The notes under the pieces: model-generated
The model's database searches: none
What the model saw: only the letters and a program-made list of their open reading frames with translations
Told to the model about the DNA's origin: nothing
Virus record (IMG/VR): IMGVR_UViG_3300025283_000002
Location: 1 to 29,327 of that record
Source of the DNA: a virus
Strand: one strand, 5' to 3'
DNA: 29,327 nt
In this document: one piece after another, positions 1 through 6,308 of the stretch
How the letters are laid out: the number at the start of each line of letters is the position of its first letter
Numbering within the stretch: the first letter of the stretch is position 1
Position numbers and translations under genes: made by a program

Positions 1-128
1 AACATCTTAACATCTTCCAGCACAATTTCGTCTGGGTTCTTTTCAAATCGACTCATTTTGTGTACCTTCCATGATCCACCGACACCACCATCCATATTGA
101 CAGTAATTTTTTCATTAGGTTCATTCAT
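1..128 (-). CDS. Hypothetical protein, N-terminal fragment cut by the left window edge
   Basis: An open frame starts with ATG at 128 and runs off the window after about 42 codons. The start is supported by a Shine-Dalgarno sequence, TGAGGTAAC, directly upstream of the ATG, and by a gap of only 14 nt from the stop of the methyltransferase gene, so it is probably the third gene of that operon. The visible protein begins MNEPNEKITV and contains MDGGVGGSWKVHK followed by a charged stretch. I do not recognise a family. Its position directly behind an endonuclease/methylase pair makes an accessory role possible, but nothing in the residues shows this. Confidence 0.6.
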   Translation of the reverse strand, partial: MNEPNEKITVNMDGGVGGSWKVHKMSRFEKNPDEIVLEDVKM

Positions 129-142
129 GTTACCTCAAAACA

Positions 143-988
143 TTAGGAATATAATAAAATCTCTGTAGCAGGTTTGGCAGCATATCCTGTGCTAGTTTTC
201 TCTTTACGTCCTGCTGTATATGTTACAGGAAAACGAACGAGATTTAGATTACCTTTACGATCATCAAAGAATGTAGAACCATCACAGCGATTGCACAACA
301 TCACATGACCGTCAACTGATTTAGCATGTTCAATCAGTTTTTCAGTTGCAGCATCATCCCAAGTCGTACCATATTTAGTGAAACTATCACGATATGGCGG
401 ATCAAAATAAGTAAATGCTGCTGTAGGACAATCAATATAATCTCCTGACAGGATGTTTACTTTCTGCAGCAGTTGACTCCACGCCATAACATTGTCTTTA
501 TCGTAGACAACATCAGTCTGATTCAACAACCCAGCAGGAGTACCATATCTATCGTTAGTATTCTTATTGATTTGCCAAATACCATTGAACCCCGTCTTCA
601 TCAGGAAGTATAACACTGCTGCTTCAAATGGTTTATCCCACACATTATAGTCGTATGCGTGTGCATGGCGCACCTCAAAGAAATACTTCTTCCTGTCTTC
701 TTTAGACAAACGAATGTATTTTGCTTGAAAGATATCCACAACGTTACAAAACGCTTCTGGATCTTTTTTTACCGATCGGTAAATATTCATGATACTATCG
801 TTAATATCATTAATATATGCGTGTTCGGGATTATATTTCTGCATGATATGCAAGAACATAGCACCACCACCAAAAAATGGTTCACTATATGATGGAATAT
901 CAATAGCGTTAGGAAGATATGGTAGTTGATACTTTAGGACTTTGGTTTTACCACCTGCCCACATGAATAATGGTTTGATCTTAGACAT
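143..988 (-). CDS. dam: D12-class (Dam-type) DNA adenine-N6 methyltransferase
   Basis: Transfers a methyl group from S-adenosylmethionine to the N6 of adenine in DNA. The D12-class motifs are in the usual order: the N-terminal WAGGKTK signature (residues 10-16), the SAM-binding EPFFGGGAMF (36-45), the TGFNGIWQINK block typical of Dam/DpnII-type enzymes, and the catalytic DPPY (196-199). The 281-aa length is normal for the class. Family members most often methylate GATC, but the target cannot be read from the sequence. The ATG at 988 overlaps the stop of the EcoRI-like endonuclease gene by 8 nt (ATGTCTAA), so the two are probably translationally coupled. It may protect phage DNA from that nuclease or from host restriction. 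Class confidence is high; pairing with the nuclease is inferred from adjacency. Confidence 0.94.
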   Translation of the reverse strand: MSKIKPLFMWAGGKTKVLKYQLPYLPNAIDIPSYSEPFFGGGAMFLHIMQKYNPEHAYINDINDSIMNIYRSVKKDPEAFCNVVDIFQAKYIRLSKEDRKKYFFEVRHAHAYDYNVWDKPFEAAVLYFLMKTGFNGIWQINKNTNDRYGTPAGLLNQTDVVYDKDNVMAWSQLLQKVNILSGDYIDCPTAAFTYFDPPYRDSFTKYGTTWDDAATEKLIEHAKSVDGHVMLCNRCDGSTFFDDRKGNLNLVRFPVTYTAGRKEKTSTGYAAKPATEILLYS

Positions 989-1499
989 TATGAATACGCT
1001 CAGTGATAACCTCCTTCATGATAGCATACAACTGATCTTCTGTAAACCCATCTGTACGAAGAAAAGCACTATTATCACCAGGATTATAACGATCAAAACC
1101 ACCTTCAAGGTGAGCAACGTTCAATGCTTTACCAATCTGCCCGTCGTCATATGCGCCTTCTCCTATACAGAATGTTACATAACTGACATTAGGATTTATC
1201 TTACGGCAGATAAAGTTGTTCTTGAACCAACGTTCGACAGCGTTACCTTTGTTCTGTTGTTTCTTGCCTTCGAAGACAGCGATTAAAAGACCCCTGTAGA
1301 ACCAAGCGCCGCCATCAGGTTCACAAGCACCTTTACCACCAGGAATCTGGTTTTTAGTGAGTTTTCTCTGCATAACCAGATCTGGATAGACCTGATTCAG
1401 TTCTTCATACAAAGATTTTTTTAGTTTCTTACACTGACCATCTAGTTTACGAGCGTGAGCATCAGTAGCGACTGTGCCTGGTTGAATACCGCCTGCCAT
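981..1499 (-). CDS. EcoRI-like PD-(D/E)xK restriction endonuclease
   Basis: Predicted to cut double-stranded DNA at a specific site. The 172-aa protein carries the core EcoRI arrangement: PDGG with D62, about 15 residues later E77-x-K79 (FEGKKQ), then GNAVER (85-90) followed by KN, and downstream SYVTFCIGEG. EcoRI has PDGG (D91), E111-x-K113 within EAKHQ, GNAIER (E144 and R145 contact the GAATTC site), KN, and a PYVLFLEG strand, so catalytic and recognition residues line up in order. It is much shorter than EcoRI (about 277 aa) and lacks the long insert between ExK and GNAxER. It is the first gene after a consensus promoter at 1526-1554 and overlaps the methyltransferase start by 8 nt. No clear Shine-Dalgarno precedes the ATG, and the leader would be about 20 nt. 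Family assignment is by motif only; the recognition sequence is unknown. Confidence 0.82.
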   Translation of the reverse strand: MAGGIQPGTVATDAHARKLDGQCKKLKKSLYEELNQVYPDLVMQRKLTKNQIPGGKGACEPDGGAWFYRGLLIAVFEGKKQQNKGNAVERWFKNNFICRKINPNVSYVTFCIGEGAYDDGQIGKALNVAHLEGGFDRYNPGDNSAFLRTDGFTEDQLYAIMKEVITERIHNV

Positions 1500-1525
1500 T
1501 TGTGTGTTTGATTGAGTACGAATAC

Positions 1526-1554
1526 ACTATAACCCCTCAGACATCAGATGTCAA
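1526..1554 (-). promoter_or_regulatory. Sigma70-type promoter for the endonuclease/methylase operon
   Basis: On the minus strand, TTGACA (1549-1554, full consensus) and TATAGT (1526-1531, 5 of 6 matches) are separated by exactly 17 bp. Transcription would start near 1519, about 20 nt before the endonuclease ATG. The -35 box and spacer lie inside an imperfect dyad described separately. The form fits a host-polymerase (early) phage promoter. Confidence 0.85.
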
Positions 1555-1558
1555 GGGG
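1533..1558. promoter_or_regulatory. Imperfect dyad overlapping the promoter (possible operator)
   Basis: The top strand from 1533 to 1558 begins CCCCTCAGACAT and ends ATGTCAAGGGG, so outer CCCC/GGGG and inner GACAT/ATGTC arms face each other around a 3-nt centre, with one unpaired base. It covers the -35 box and the spacer of the promoter at 1526-1554. That position would suit a repressor controlling the endonuclease/methylase genes. There is no T-tract, so it is unlikely to be a terminator. The operator role is inference. Confidence 0.5.
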
Positions 1559-1572
1559 TCAACCGATAAGTC

Positions 1573-1791
1573 TTACTGATAGGTGGGTGGATGATACTTA
1601 AGATATTCAAAAAACGTGAGCTTCATTTCTTTTTGTGTCATTCCACAATGCTTTGCAGCAGCAGGAAGTGTCATAGTGCAGTTAAACAACCCTCGGTTTG
1701 CCTCTTTAACATTCTCAGGAGTTGTTTTAACTGGAACTTCGCATAATAATGCTCTATTTATTTTTAAAAGGACCATCTTTTTTAATCTCAT
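1573..1791 (-). CDS. Small hypothetical protein
   Basis: A small protein of 67-72 aa, last of the five-gene cluster that begins behind the promoter at 2569-2597. Three in-frame starts are possible: TTG 1794, ATG 1791 and ATG 1776. I give the first ATG; the 1776 start would cut the overlap with the upstream gene to 23 nt and is equally plausible. The body has LLCEVPVKTTPEN, two separate cysteines and a C-terminal segment AAAKHCGMTQKEMKL that could form a helix-turn-helix-sized helical pair, ending in an aromatic-rich tail. I do not recognise a family; small conserved proteins of this kind are common in T4-like cyanophages. It overlaps the 69-aa gene by about 40 nt. Confidence 0.6.
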   Translation of the reverse strand: MRLKKMVLLKINRALLCEVPVKTTPENVKEANRGLFNCTMTLPAAAKHCGMTQKEMKLTFFEYLKYHPPTYQ

Positions 1792-1963
1792 CAAGTTTAT
1801 CTAGAATACCATCAAATGATTTAAGTTGATCAATACGACACAGAATCTCAGAAATAGTATTACATACTACTGGTCGTTCTTGTCGTGCTGCAAATGCTAG
1901 TGCATTACGCAGTGCTGATGATGCTTCATCAAGTGAATCTGTTACTTGTTGTGCTAATGCCAT
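1754..1963 (-). CDS. Small hypothetical protein, helical
   Basis: A 69-aa protein with an alanine-rich N-terminal half (ALRNALAFAARQ) and a charged C-terminal half rich in D, E and K (LDKLDEIKKDG); both halves look alpha-helical. Its ATG overlaps the stop of the 65-aa gene by one base (TGATG), a typical coupled arrangement. No membrane segment or catalytic motif is visible. It is the fourth gene of the small-gene cluster. Function unknown; the early-promoter context makes a host-takeover or regulatory role possible. Confidence 0.65.
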   Translation of the reverse strand: MALAQQVTDSLDEASSALRNALAFAARQERPVVCNTISEILCRIDQLKSFDGILDKLDEIKKDGPFKNK

Positions 1964-2160
1964 CAGTCAGATGCTCTCCACTGTGTATATACAGATGTGT
2001 CTGTAGTTGGTAAGATGCGATTAGATTGAAATTCTTCTACATGTTGAAGAATACGGTGTGCTGTTTCTTTAGAGGCAGCATCATCCCACTCCCAAGTTTC
2101 TTTCCAAAGATAATACATCTCATCGATAATGGAATCAATAAGTTTATCATAATGAGTCAT
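1963..2160 (-). CDS. Small hypothetical protein, acidic
   Basis: A 65-aa acidic protein beginning MTHYDKLIDSIIDEMYYLWK, with a W-rich segment (LWKETWEWDDAASKE) that suggests a short amphipathic helix. The ATG overlaps the stop of the upstream 41-aa basic gene (CGATGA) and its own stop overlaps the next ATG, so it sits inside a fully coupled string of small genes. No known family recognised. Confidence 0.68.
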   Translation of the reverse strand: MTHYDKLIDSIIDEMYYLWKETWEWDDAASKETAHRILQHVEEFQSNRILPTTDTSVYTQWRASD

Positions 2161-2282
2161 CGAATCACCTCCAGTTTACGTTTGAGTGCTTGTTTACGCG
2201 CTTTAGACTGACGCATCGCCTGAGGTTTCAGGGTGCGTTTTGCTTCTTTCTTAGAATGGTGCTGCCAGTTTGGCGTGGTCAT
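2157..2282 (-). CDS. Very basic 41-aa protein
   Basis: Found by reading the gap between two small genes. ATG at 2282 opens 41 codons, beginning MTTPNWQHHSKKEAKRTLK and ending KRKLEVIR before TGA. More than a quarter of its residues are K or R and few are acidic. AAGGAT lies about 8 nt upstream of the ATG as ribosome-binding site, and the stop overlaps the next gene's ATG (CGATGA). The spacing, coupling and biased composition support a real gene. A nucleic-acid-binding role is possible from charge alone; no family is recognised. Confidence 0.68.
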   Translation of the reverse strand: MTTPNWQHHSKKEAKRTLKPQAMRQSKARKQALKRKLEVIR

Positions 2283-2310
2283 CGGTCTATCCTTTGTATT
2301 TTATATAGGA

Positions 2311-2544
2311 TTATTCAAAGGTAGGGCAGGTAAAGTAAGAAAGGTCATCGCCTTGTTCTGCGGTGCCCCATTCCATAAACTCTTGACAGAGTGCCAAAAT
2401 GTCAGCATCACGGTTGCCTTTTTTATCAAGAACGTCAAAGCGTTCTTCTACATATTCAAGGATGTTCTCAATAACGTTCTCAACCTCATCAGACTCCATC
2501 ATGGGAACCACGCCGTCGTCGCCGTAATCAATGATGCCTTTCAT
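2311..2544 (-). CDS. Small hypothetical acidic protein, first gene of the small-gene cluster
   Basis: A 77-aa acidic protein. It begins MKGIIDYGDDGVVPMMES and contains a long predicted helix (ENVIENILEYVEERFDVLDK), then ILALCQEFMEWG. An AGGA Shine-Dalgarno lies a few bases upstream of the ATG. It is the first gene behind the promoter at 2569-2597, with a 28-nt gap to the 41-aa gene. I do not recognise its function; acidity and early-type transcription resemble small phage takeover proteins, which is only suggestive. Confidence 0.7.
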   Translation of the reverse strand: MKGIIDYGDDGVVPMMESDEVENVIENILEYVEERFDVLDKKGNRDADILALCQEFMEWGTAEQGDDLSYFTCPTFE

Positions 2545-2568
2545 GGGTGTCCTGTTTAGTACCTAAAC

Positions 2569-2597
2569 ACTGTAGCACAAGTGTCAACCCTTGTCAA
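2569..2597 (-). promoter_or_regulatory. Sigma70-type promoter for the small-gene cluster
   Basis: TTGACA (2592-2597) and TACAGT (2569-2574, 4 of 6 matches) are 17 bp apart on the minus strand, about 25 bp before the ATG at 2544. The -35 box lies inside the last codons of the upstream gene. A second TTGACA (2582-2587) falls in the spacer, and ACAAG/CTTGT arms face each other across it, which may give a protein-binding site. Confidence 0.7.
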
Positions 2598-3078
2598 GCT
2601 CCTCGGTCACGCGGGCGTTTTCTAGATCCAAACTCAACAAAATTTGATCAGAAGCAGGTTCAAAACCTAGTTCTGTTTTCAAATATTCACGATATGAATC
2701 AGTAACTTCCCTACCTCCGAAGATTGCATAATATCTTTTTAGTATCTGACCATATCTATCTTTACCAACTGTACCAAATACGCTTACATCTTTACCTAAG
2801 TCACTAACCCATTTATTAAATCCCACACGAAACATGTCAATCCCATGTCTATTTCCACGTCTGAATAAATCTAAGAGATAAATGTTTCCTAAAGCATAAT
2901 CATTCACTTGTCCATTTTTATTTGGATATGGTATTAATCTACCACACCCAACTGGAACATCATTGATCGTGACAGCAATATGCAATCCTTTTCTAACTGC
3001 TTCGATTGGAGGTTGATAATCAGAACGACTGATTACATACCAAAAATCTTCAAATTTGTGAGATATTCCATACTTCAT
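2584..3078 (-). CDS. Hypothetical protein, possibly GNAT-acyltransferase-like
   Basis: A 164-aa protein. The frame can be extended to a TTG at 3093, but ATG 3078 is chosen because GGAGAAAG lies directly upstream and TATGA gives a 4-nt overlap with the preceding oxygenase stop. The middle holds a beta-strand-like stretch IAVTINDVPVGCGRLI, then IYLLDLFRRGNRHGIDMFR and, further on, RYYAIFGG. Order and spacing are reminiscent of a GNAT fold (strand, RGxxxG-like loop, aromatic C-terminal motif), but no canonical R/Q-x-x-G-x-G/A loop is clear, so this is tentative. It is the last gene of the oxygenase cluster. Function otherwise unknown. Confidence 0.6.
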   Translation of the reverse strand: MKYGISHKFEDFWYVISRSDYQPPIEAVRKGLHIAVTINDVPVGCGRLIPYPNKNGQVNDYALGNIYLLDLFRRGNRHGIDMFRVGFNKWVSDLGKDVSVFGTVGKDRYGQILKRYYAIFGGREVTDSYREYLKTELGFEPASDQILLSLDLENARVTEELDKG

Positions 3079-3824
3079 ACAAACTTTCTCCAATGATTAA
3101 AGTGAAGTAAACCAGACTCATAGTTTATGACATTTTTGTTTAAAACTATTTTAATGTCACCTGCAATACTAATCCTAGTATCTGCAGCAACCAAACCAAC
3201 TTTATCAGGAAATACTGCGTGACCTATTCTACTAGGAAATAGTAATAAACTTCCTTCATCTGGTTTTACCGCATTTGCGGGTGAAGTCAAATAGTTGTAA
3301 TCTTTTAAAAAGTTTTTACCATCAACATTTCCATCAAACATCCCAGGAAACAACTCATTGTGTCTACCATCCCAGTTTTCATCTCTTGAAGAAAACCAGA
3401 TGGGGTAAGTAGTTTCATCTACTTGAGGATAGTATACGAATGAAATATCAGAAGATCCATGTTTATGAAAAGACATATCTTGATGTGGTTCTAGAATAGA
3501 ATACCAAGATTTCATAATGTAGAAGTCAAACAACTCCGTTTTAACTTTCATTGCACCATCCAAGTATACAAGAATGTGTGCCGTGATTTCTTTAAACATC
3601 TCTTCAAAAATCGGATCATGATGTAAAAAGATTTTGCCTCTATATTCTCCAGTAACTGATGATTTTTGCCTTTCAGTCAAAGTTGGATCTGGATCATAAT
3701 GAGAAAATCCATGTTTTTCTATATTTTTATCAGACAAAACAATCTGTTTATATTGTTCGTGTCCTTCCATTCTTCCATGATAAACAACTGTTGGATAAAA
3801 TGGTAAAATCTCAGCTTGTTGCAT
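3075..3824 (-). CDS. 2-oxoglutarate/Fe(II) oxygenase-like protein (2OG-FeII_Oxy_5 type)
   Basis: A 249-aa protein starting at MQQAEILPFYPTVV. The ATG at 3824 is chosen over an upstream in-frame start because TAGGAG lies a few bases before it and the previous gene stops just upstream. The double-stranded beta-helix signature is FHKHGSSDISFVYYP (H120, H122, D126), then LLLFPSRIGHAVFP (H202) and DTRISIAGDI (R217), the pattern of Fe(II) ligands followed by a 2-oxoglutarate-binding arginine. The N-terminal 'PFYPTVVY' opening and 'FPS..GHAV.P' are typical of phage and marine-bacterial members of this family. The substrate is unknown; protein or nucleotide hydroxylation are both possible. It is fourth of the five oxygenases in the operon. 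Confidence 0.8.
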   Translation of the reverse strand: MQQAEILPFYPTVVYHGRMEGHEQYKQIVLSDKNIEKHGFSHYDPDPTLTERQKSSVTGEYRGKIFLHHDPIFEEMFKEITAHILVYLDGAMKVKTELFDFYIMKSWYSILEPHQDMSFHKHGSSDISFVYYPQVDETTYPIWFSSRDENWDGRHNELFPGMFDGNVDGKNFLKDYNYLTSPANAVKPDEGSLLLFPSRIGHAVFPDKVGLVAADTRISIAGDIKIVLNKNVINYESGLLHFNHWRKFV

Positions 3825-3832
3825 TGTAACTC

Positions 3833-4597
3833 CTATGTAATGATCATGTATGTTCCACCAGCGGGTAATCCTTCGCACAAGTTGACAGTAACCATATTTC
3901 TGTCTCCTTTGATTTTTAAATCTGTTGGTTGATTGCCTTTAATGACTGGTATTGTTGATATAGAAAGATTAGAAAACTCCACAGAAGTGTTTTCTATTTG
4001 GTGTGGTAAAATATATATTGAACATTCTGGGTCCAGTGGTTTTTCTTTCCAAAGATTAAACATTAGTGTTACTCTAGGACCATAAAAATGAGGTCCGCCA
4101 AATACTCCATGAATATAAGGTTTAGTCCAGCATATAATCTTTCCTGGTTTTGGATTACTTAACCAAACAACAGTTGGAGTACTCGGATAATATTCAAACA
4201 CATCAGTATTTTCATATTTTGATGAGTTTGTTATAACTGTAGGACCGCCATCCCAAGACAGATAACTGACAAAAGACCACTCAGGTGTTCTACAGATCTT
4301 TTCTTTATCCATTAAAGAAACATCAAGATCTATATGAAATCCATGATCTTCAAAAGGTTCGTAAAAAACTCTAGTCCACCATTCTGCTCCAGTAGACTCA
4401 CCAGTATACTCAAAGTTTTTTACAGTTTCAGCAATATATTTTTCTATAATATTTTTTGGTTCTCGATCAAAAGAATACCAAAAATTTCTTTCGCCGTTTT
4501 TACATTTATTGATAGAAATACATTCTTTCTTTAAACGATCTACCGTATCAAGAGTTATATAATCATCTATTACGGAAAAGTTGGGTGTTGGTTTCAT
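3833..4597 (-). CDS. 2-oxoglutarate/Fe(II) oxygenase-like protein
   Basis: A 254-aa protein with a readable 2OG-Fe(II) core: DHGFHIDLD gives H88-x-D90, KPYIHGVFGG gives H163, and GPRVTLMFNLW gives R175, that is HxD...H...R with the expected arginine about 12 residues after the distal histidine. After the core comes a C-terminal extension of about 70 residues (LPHQIENTSVEFS onwards) that ends in a Gly-rich segment and is not part of the usual fold. The start overlaps the upstream 158-aa gene by 35 nt, a long overlap but with no better in-frame ATG nearby. The substrate is not evident. Confidence 0.78.
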   Translation of the reverse strand: MKPTPNFSVIDDYITLDTVDRLKKECISINKCKNGERNFWYSFDREPKNIIEKYIAETVKNFEYTGESTGAEWWTRVFYEPFEDHGFHIDLDVSLMDKEKICRTPEWSFVSYLSWDGGPTVITNSSKYENTDVFEYYPSTPTVVWLSNPKPGKIICWTKPYIHGVFGGPHFYGPRVTLMFNLWKEKPLDPECSIYILPHQIENTSVEFSNLSISTIPVIKGNQPTDLKIKGDRNMVTVNLCEGLPAGGTYMIIT

Positions 4598-5039
4598 ATG
4601 ATAAGAGTTCTTCTTCAGTATAAATGTCAGTAACCTTAAGCGGTGCTCCCTCGCATTTAGAGGAAGTTATATTTTCATAGTATACTGCTCCATCTGGGGC
4701 AGCAATACAGTTGTAAACGTATTTTTCTGGTGTATCCAGAATATCGTTCTTTCTATAAAAATACGTTTCTGCGTATTGTTGAGCATCTAATGGATTTGCA
4801 AAATACATTATAGCACATTTGTTATCGATTAAGATTTCTTTTAGGGGTTCTTCTAAAAGTTGATTGAAATAATCAAGAGCAGGTGCAGTTTTAGTTTGAT
4901 CTTCTTCGTTTAAGATTCCATCCATTCTACAAAAAAGAACTATTTTATTTTGTTCTTTTGCGTGAGCACAAATGTTGTTAACAACATCTGCATTGTCTTC
5001 TGTATCTTCTAAAAGAAAGTTACCATCTGCGACTATCAT
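4563..5039 (-). CDS. Hypothetical protein inside the oxygenase cluster
   Basis: A 158-aa acidic protein. Its ATG overlaps the stop of the upstream oxygenase by 4 nt (ATGA). The N-terminal half reads like alternating strands and helices (KIVLFCRMDGILNEED; EILIDNKCAIMYFANP), the second half is polar with AAPDGAVYYEN. No HxD...H oxygenase ligands are present. I do not recognise the fold. Tight coupling on both sides suggests it works with, or is regulated like, the neighbouring oxygenases. Confidence 0.65.
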   Translation of the reverse strand: MIVADGNFLLEDTEDNADVVNNICAHAKEQNKIVLFCRMDGILNEEDQTKTAPALDYFNQLLEEPLKEILIDNKCAIMYFANPLDAQQYAETYFYRKNDILDTPEKYVYNCIAAPDGAVYYENITSSKCEGAPLKVTDIYTEEELLSYETNTQLFRNR

Positions 5040-5638
5040 GACTTTTTCTTAAATAGTTTGAATGCTACTGTCATTCTTAATCCACTATATCTCCTAGTTG
5101 GAGATTCTGCGTAATGTAAAATAGTGCCAGGAAAATACACTGCTCTGTTTGGAATAGGAGGAATGTATTTTAGTACATTATCCTCATCCATAAACACTGT
5201 ATTACCACCCCATTCTACGTCCCAATGACTATTACTATATAGCAAAAAGGTATGTCCTTCATGATGATCTTGGTGAAAAGATCCCGACTGCCCATAAGTT
5301 TGTCCATTTGCATAGATCATTTCTATTTCAAAATCATGTTGTACAAGTTTTCTAATCTTATCCATCAAATAAGTATTAAAAAACTTTTCCTCAGAAAGTT
5401 CCATTCTCCAAAATGGAGTAACAAAAGGATCATAATGACTGCGAATACCACTATAAGAGTTCAACCTAATGATTTGTTGGTTATCTTCCCCAACATCAGG
5501 TCTTTGACTATGAGATCCAAACGACCACTTTGAACTAAAGCATAAATGTCTATAGACACACATAAAATCTTCTTCACTGAGTACATGGTCAAAAACCAGC
5601 ACATCAGTTATTTTGCCTTTTGATACTAACGTTTCCAT
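5036..5638 (-). CDS. 2-oxoglutarate/Fe(II) oxygenase (2OG-FeII_Oxy_3-like)
   Basis: A 200-aa protein with a clear prolyl-hydroxylase-type core: SGSFHQDHHEGH gives H122-x-D124, WGGNTVFMDED is the usual 'GG.l.f' turn, YFPGTILHYAE gives distal H175, and SGLRMTVAFKL gives R188 for 2-oxoglutarate. Predicted to couple 2-oxoglutarate decarboxylation to hydroxylation of an unknown, perhaps protein, substrate. Its start lies 35 nt inside the upstream PKHD-type gene and its stop overlaps the next ATG by 4 nt, so the cluster is tightly coupled. Of the five oxygenases here this and the 229-aa one have the most canonical motifs. Confidence 0.88.
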   Translation of the reverse strand: METLVSKGKITDVLVFDHVLSEEDFMCVYRHLCFSSKWSFGSHSQRPDVGEDNQQIIRLNSYSGIRSHYDPFVTPFWRMELSEEKFFNTYLMDKIRKLVQHDFEIEMIYANGQTYGQSGSFHQDHHEGHTFLLYSNSHWDVEWGGNTVFMDEDNVLKYIPPIPNRAVYFPGTILHYAESPTRRYSGLRMTVAFKLFKKKS

Positions 5639-6293
5639 AACTTCTAATCAAATTAAATCGAACACTTTCAATCTGCAGTATTTGTTCCTTTCTTAATGGA
5701 TATTCTTCTGGATTATCCATAGATTGTTTTAAAATAGACCACAAATCACCAACTGCTTCTCTGATTTGTGGATTATTAATCAGAGATTCAAACCACATAA
5801 TACAAACTTTTCTAGATCCAGAAATAATAGGTTCAACTCGGTGCTGAAGACCAGTTTGATATATTACAGCATGTCCTGCTGGTTCTTTGCAGCGGATTTC
5901 TTCCGTTCCTACGCTAATAACCAGTTCTCCTCCTTCATATTCTTCTGGATCATTCAGAAAAATAGTCATACTATAATCAGTTCTAGTATCATTATTTTGT
6001 ACATAAAAATCATTATGTACTCTATAATGCATATCTTTATTATAACGTAAAAATACTGGATCAGTAAACTTATACGCCAGAAACTTTTGTAGTATATACT
6101 CACATTTAGTAACTTTGTCAGAAACAAACTTAACTAATGTTGGAGTGTGAATAGGATCATACAACTCTTCATTATATTTCCATGCTTTATCAGGAGATCC
6201 TGTAGATTTACCATCTCTAAACTCACAAAAATCATAGAAGTTTAGAATATTGTCAACTAAAGGTTTTTCCAACAACGGCATTTTATAAATCAT
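5604..6293 (-). CDS. PKHD-type 2-oxoglutarate/Fe(II) hydroxylase
   Basis: A 229-aa protein close in layout to bacterial YbiX/PiuC-type PKHD hydroxylases: YRVHNDFY gives H93-x-D95, RTDYSMTIFLNDPEEYEGGE is the family's hallmark strand-turn, CKEPAGHAVIYQTGLQHRVEP gives distal H151 and the 'AG..v.Y....HRV.P' motif, and ISGSRKVCIMWFES gives R161. All ligands are present, so it should be active. PKHD proteins hydroxylate protein or small-molecule targets; the phage target is unknown. A second in-frame ATG at 6281 is possible, and neither start has a strong Shine-Dalgarno. It lies 15 nt after the chaperone-like gene. Confidence 0.9.
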   Translation of the reverse strand: MIYKMPLLEKPLVDNILNFYDFCEFRDGKSTGSPDKAWKYNEELYDPIHTPTLVKFVSDKVTKCEYILQKFLAYKFTDPVFLRYNKDMHYRVHNDFYVQNNDTRTDYSMTIFLNDPEEYEGGELVISVGTEEIRCKEPAGHAVIYQTGLQHRVEPIISGSRKVCIMWFESLINNPQIREAVGDLWSILKQSMDNPEEYPLRKEQILQIESVRFNLIRSYGNVSIKRQNN

Positions 6294-6308
6294 AACAATA
6301 TAATAATA

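Noticed and set aside
143-1499. GATC avoidance as evidence for the endonuclease target
   Set aside because: GATC is frequent throughout the window, so no avoidance is seen. This fits self-methylation or a different target and decides nothing.
1755-1762. AATAAATA on the minus strand, one base off the late promoter consensus
   Set aside because: It lies inside the overlap of two small genes in an early-type cluster, has the wrong first base, and no late gene follows.
3079-3093. N-terminal extension of the 164-aa gene to an upstream TTG
   Set aside because: ATG 3078 has GGAGAAAG at good spacing and a 4-nt overlap with the upstream stop; the TTG has neither.
3825-3878. N-terminal extension of the oxygenase at 3075-3824 by 18 residues
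   Set aside because: The extension would overlap the upstream gene by 46 nt, while ATG 3824 has TAGGAG directly upstream and starts with a family-typical N-terminus.
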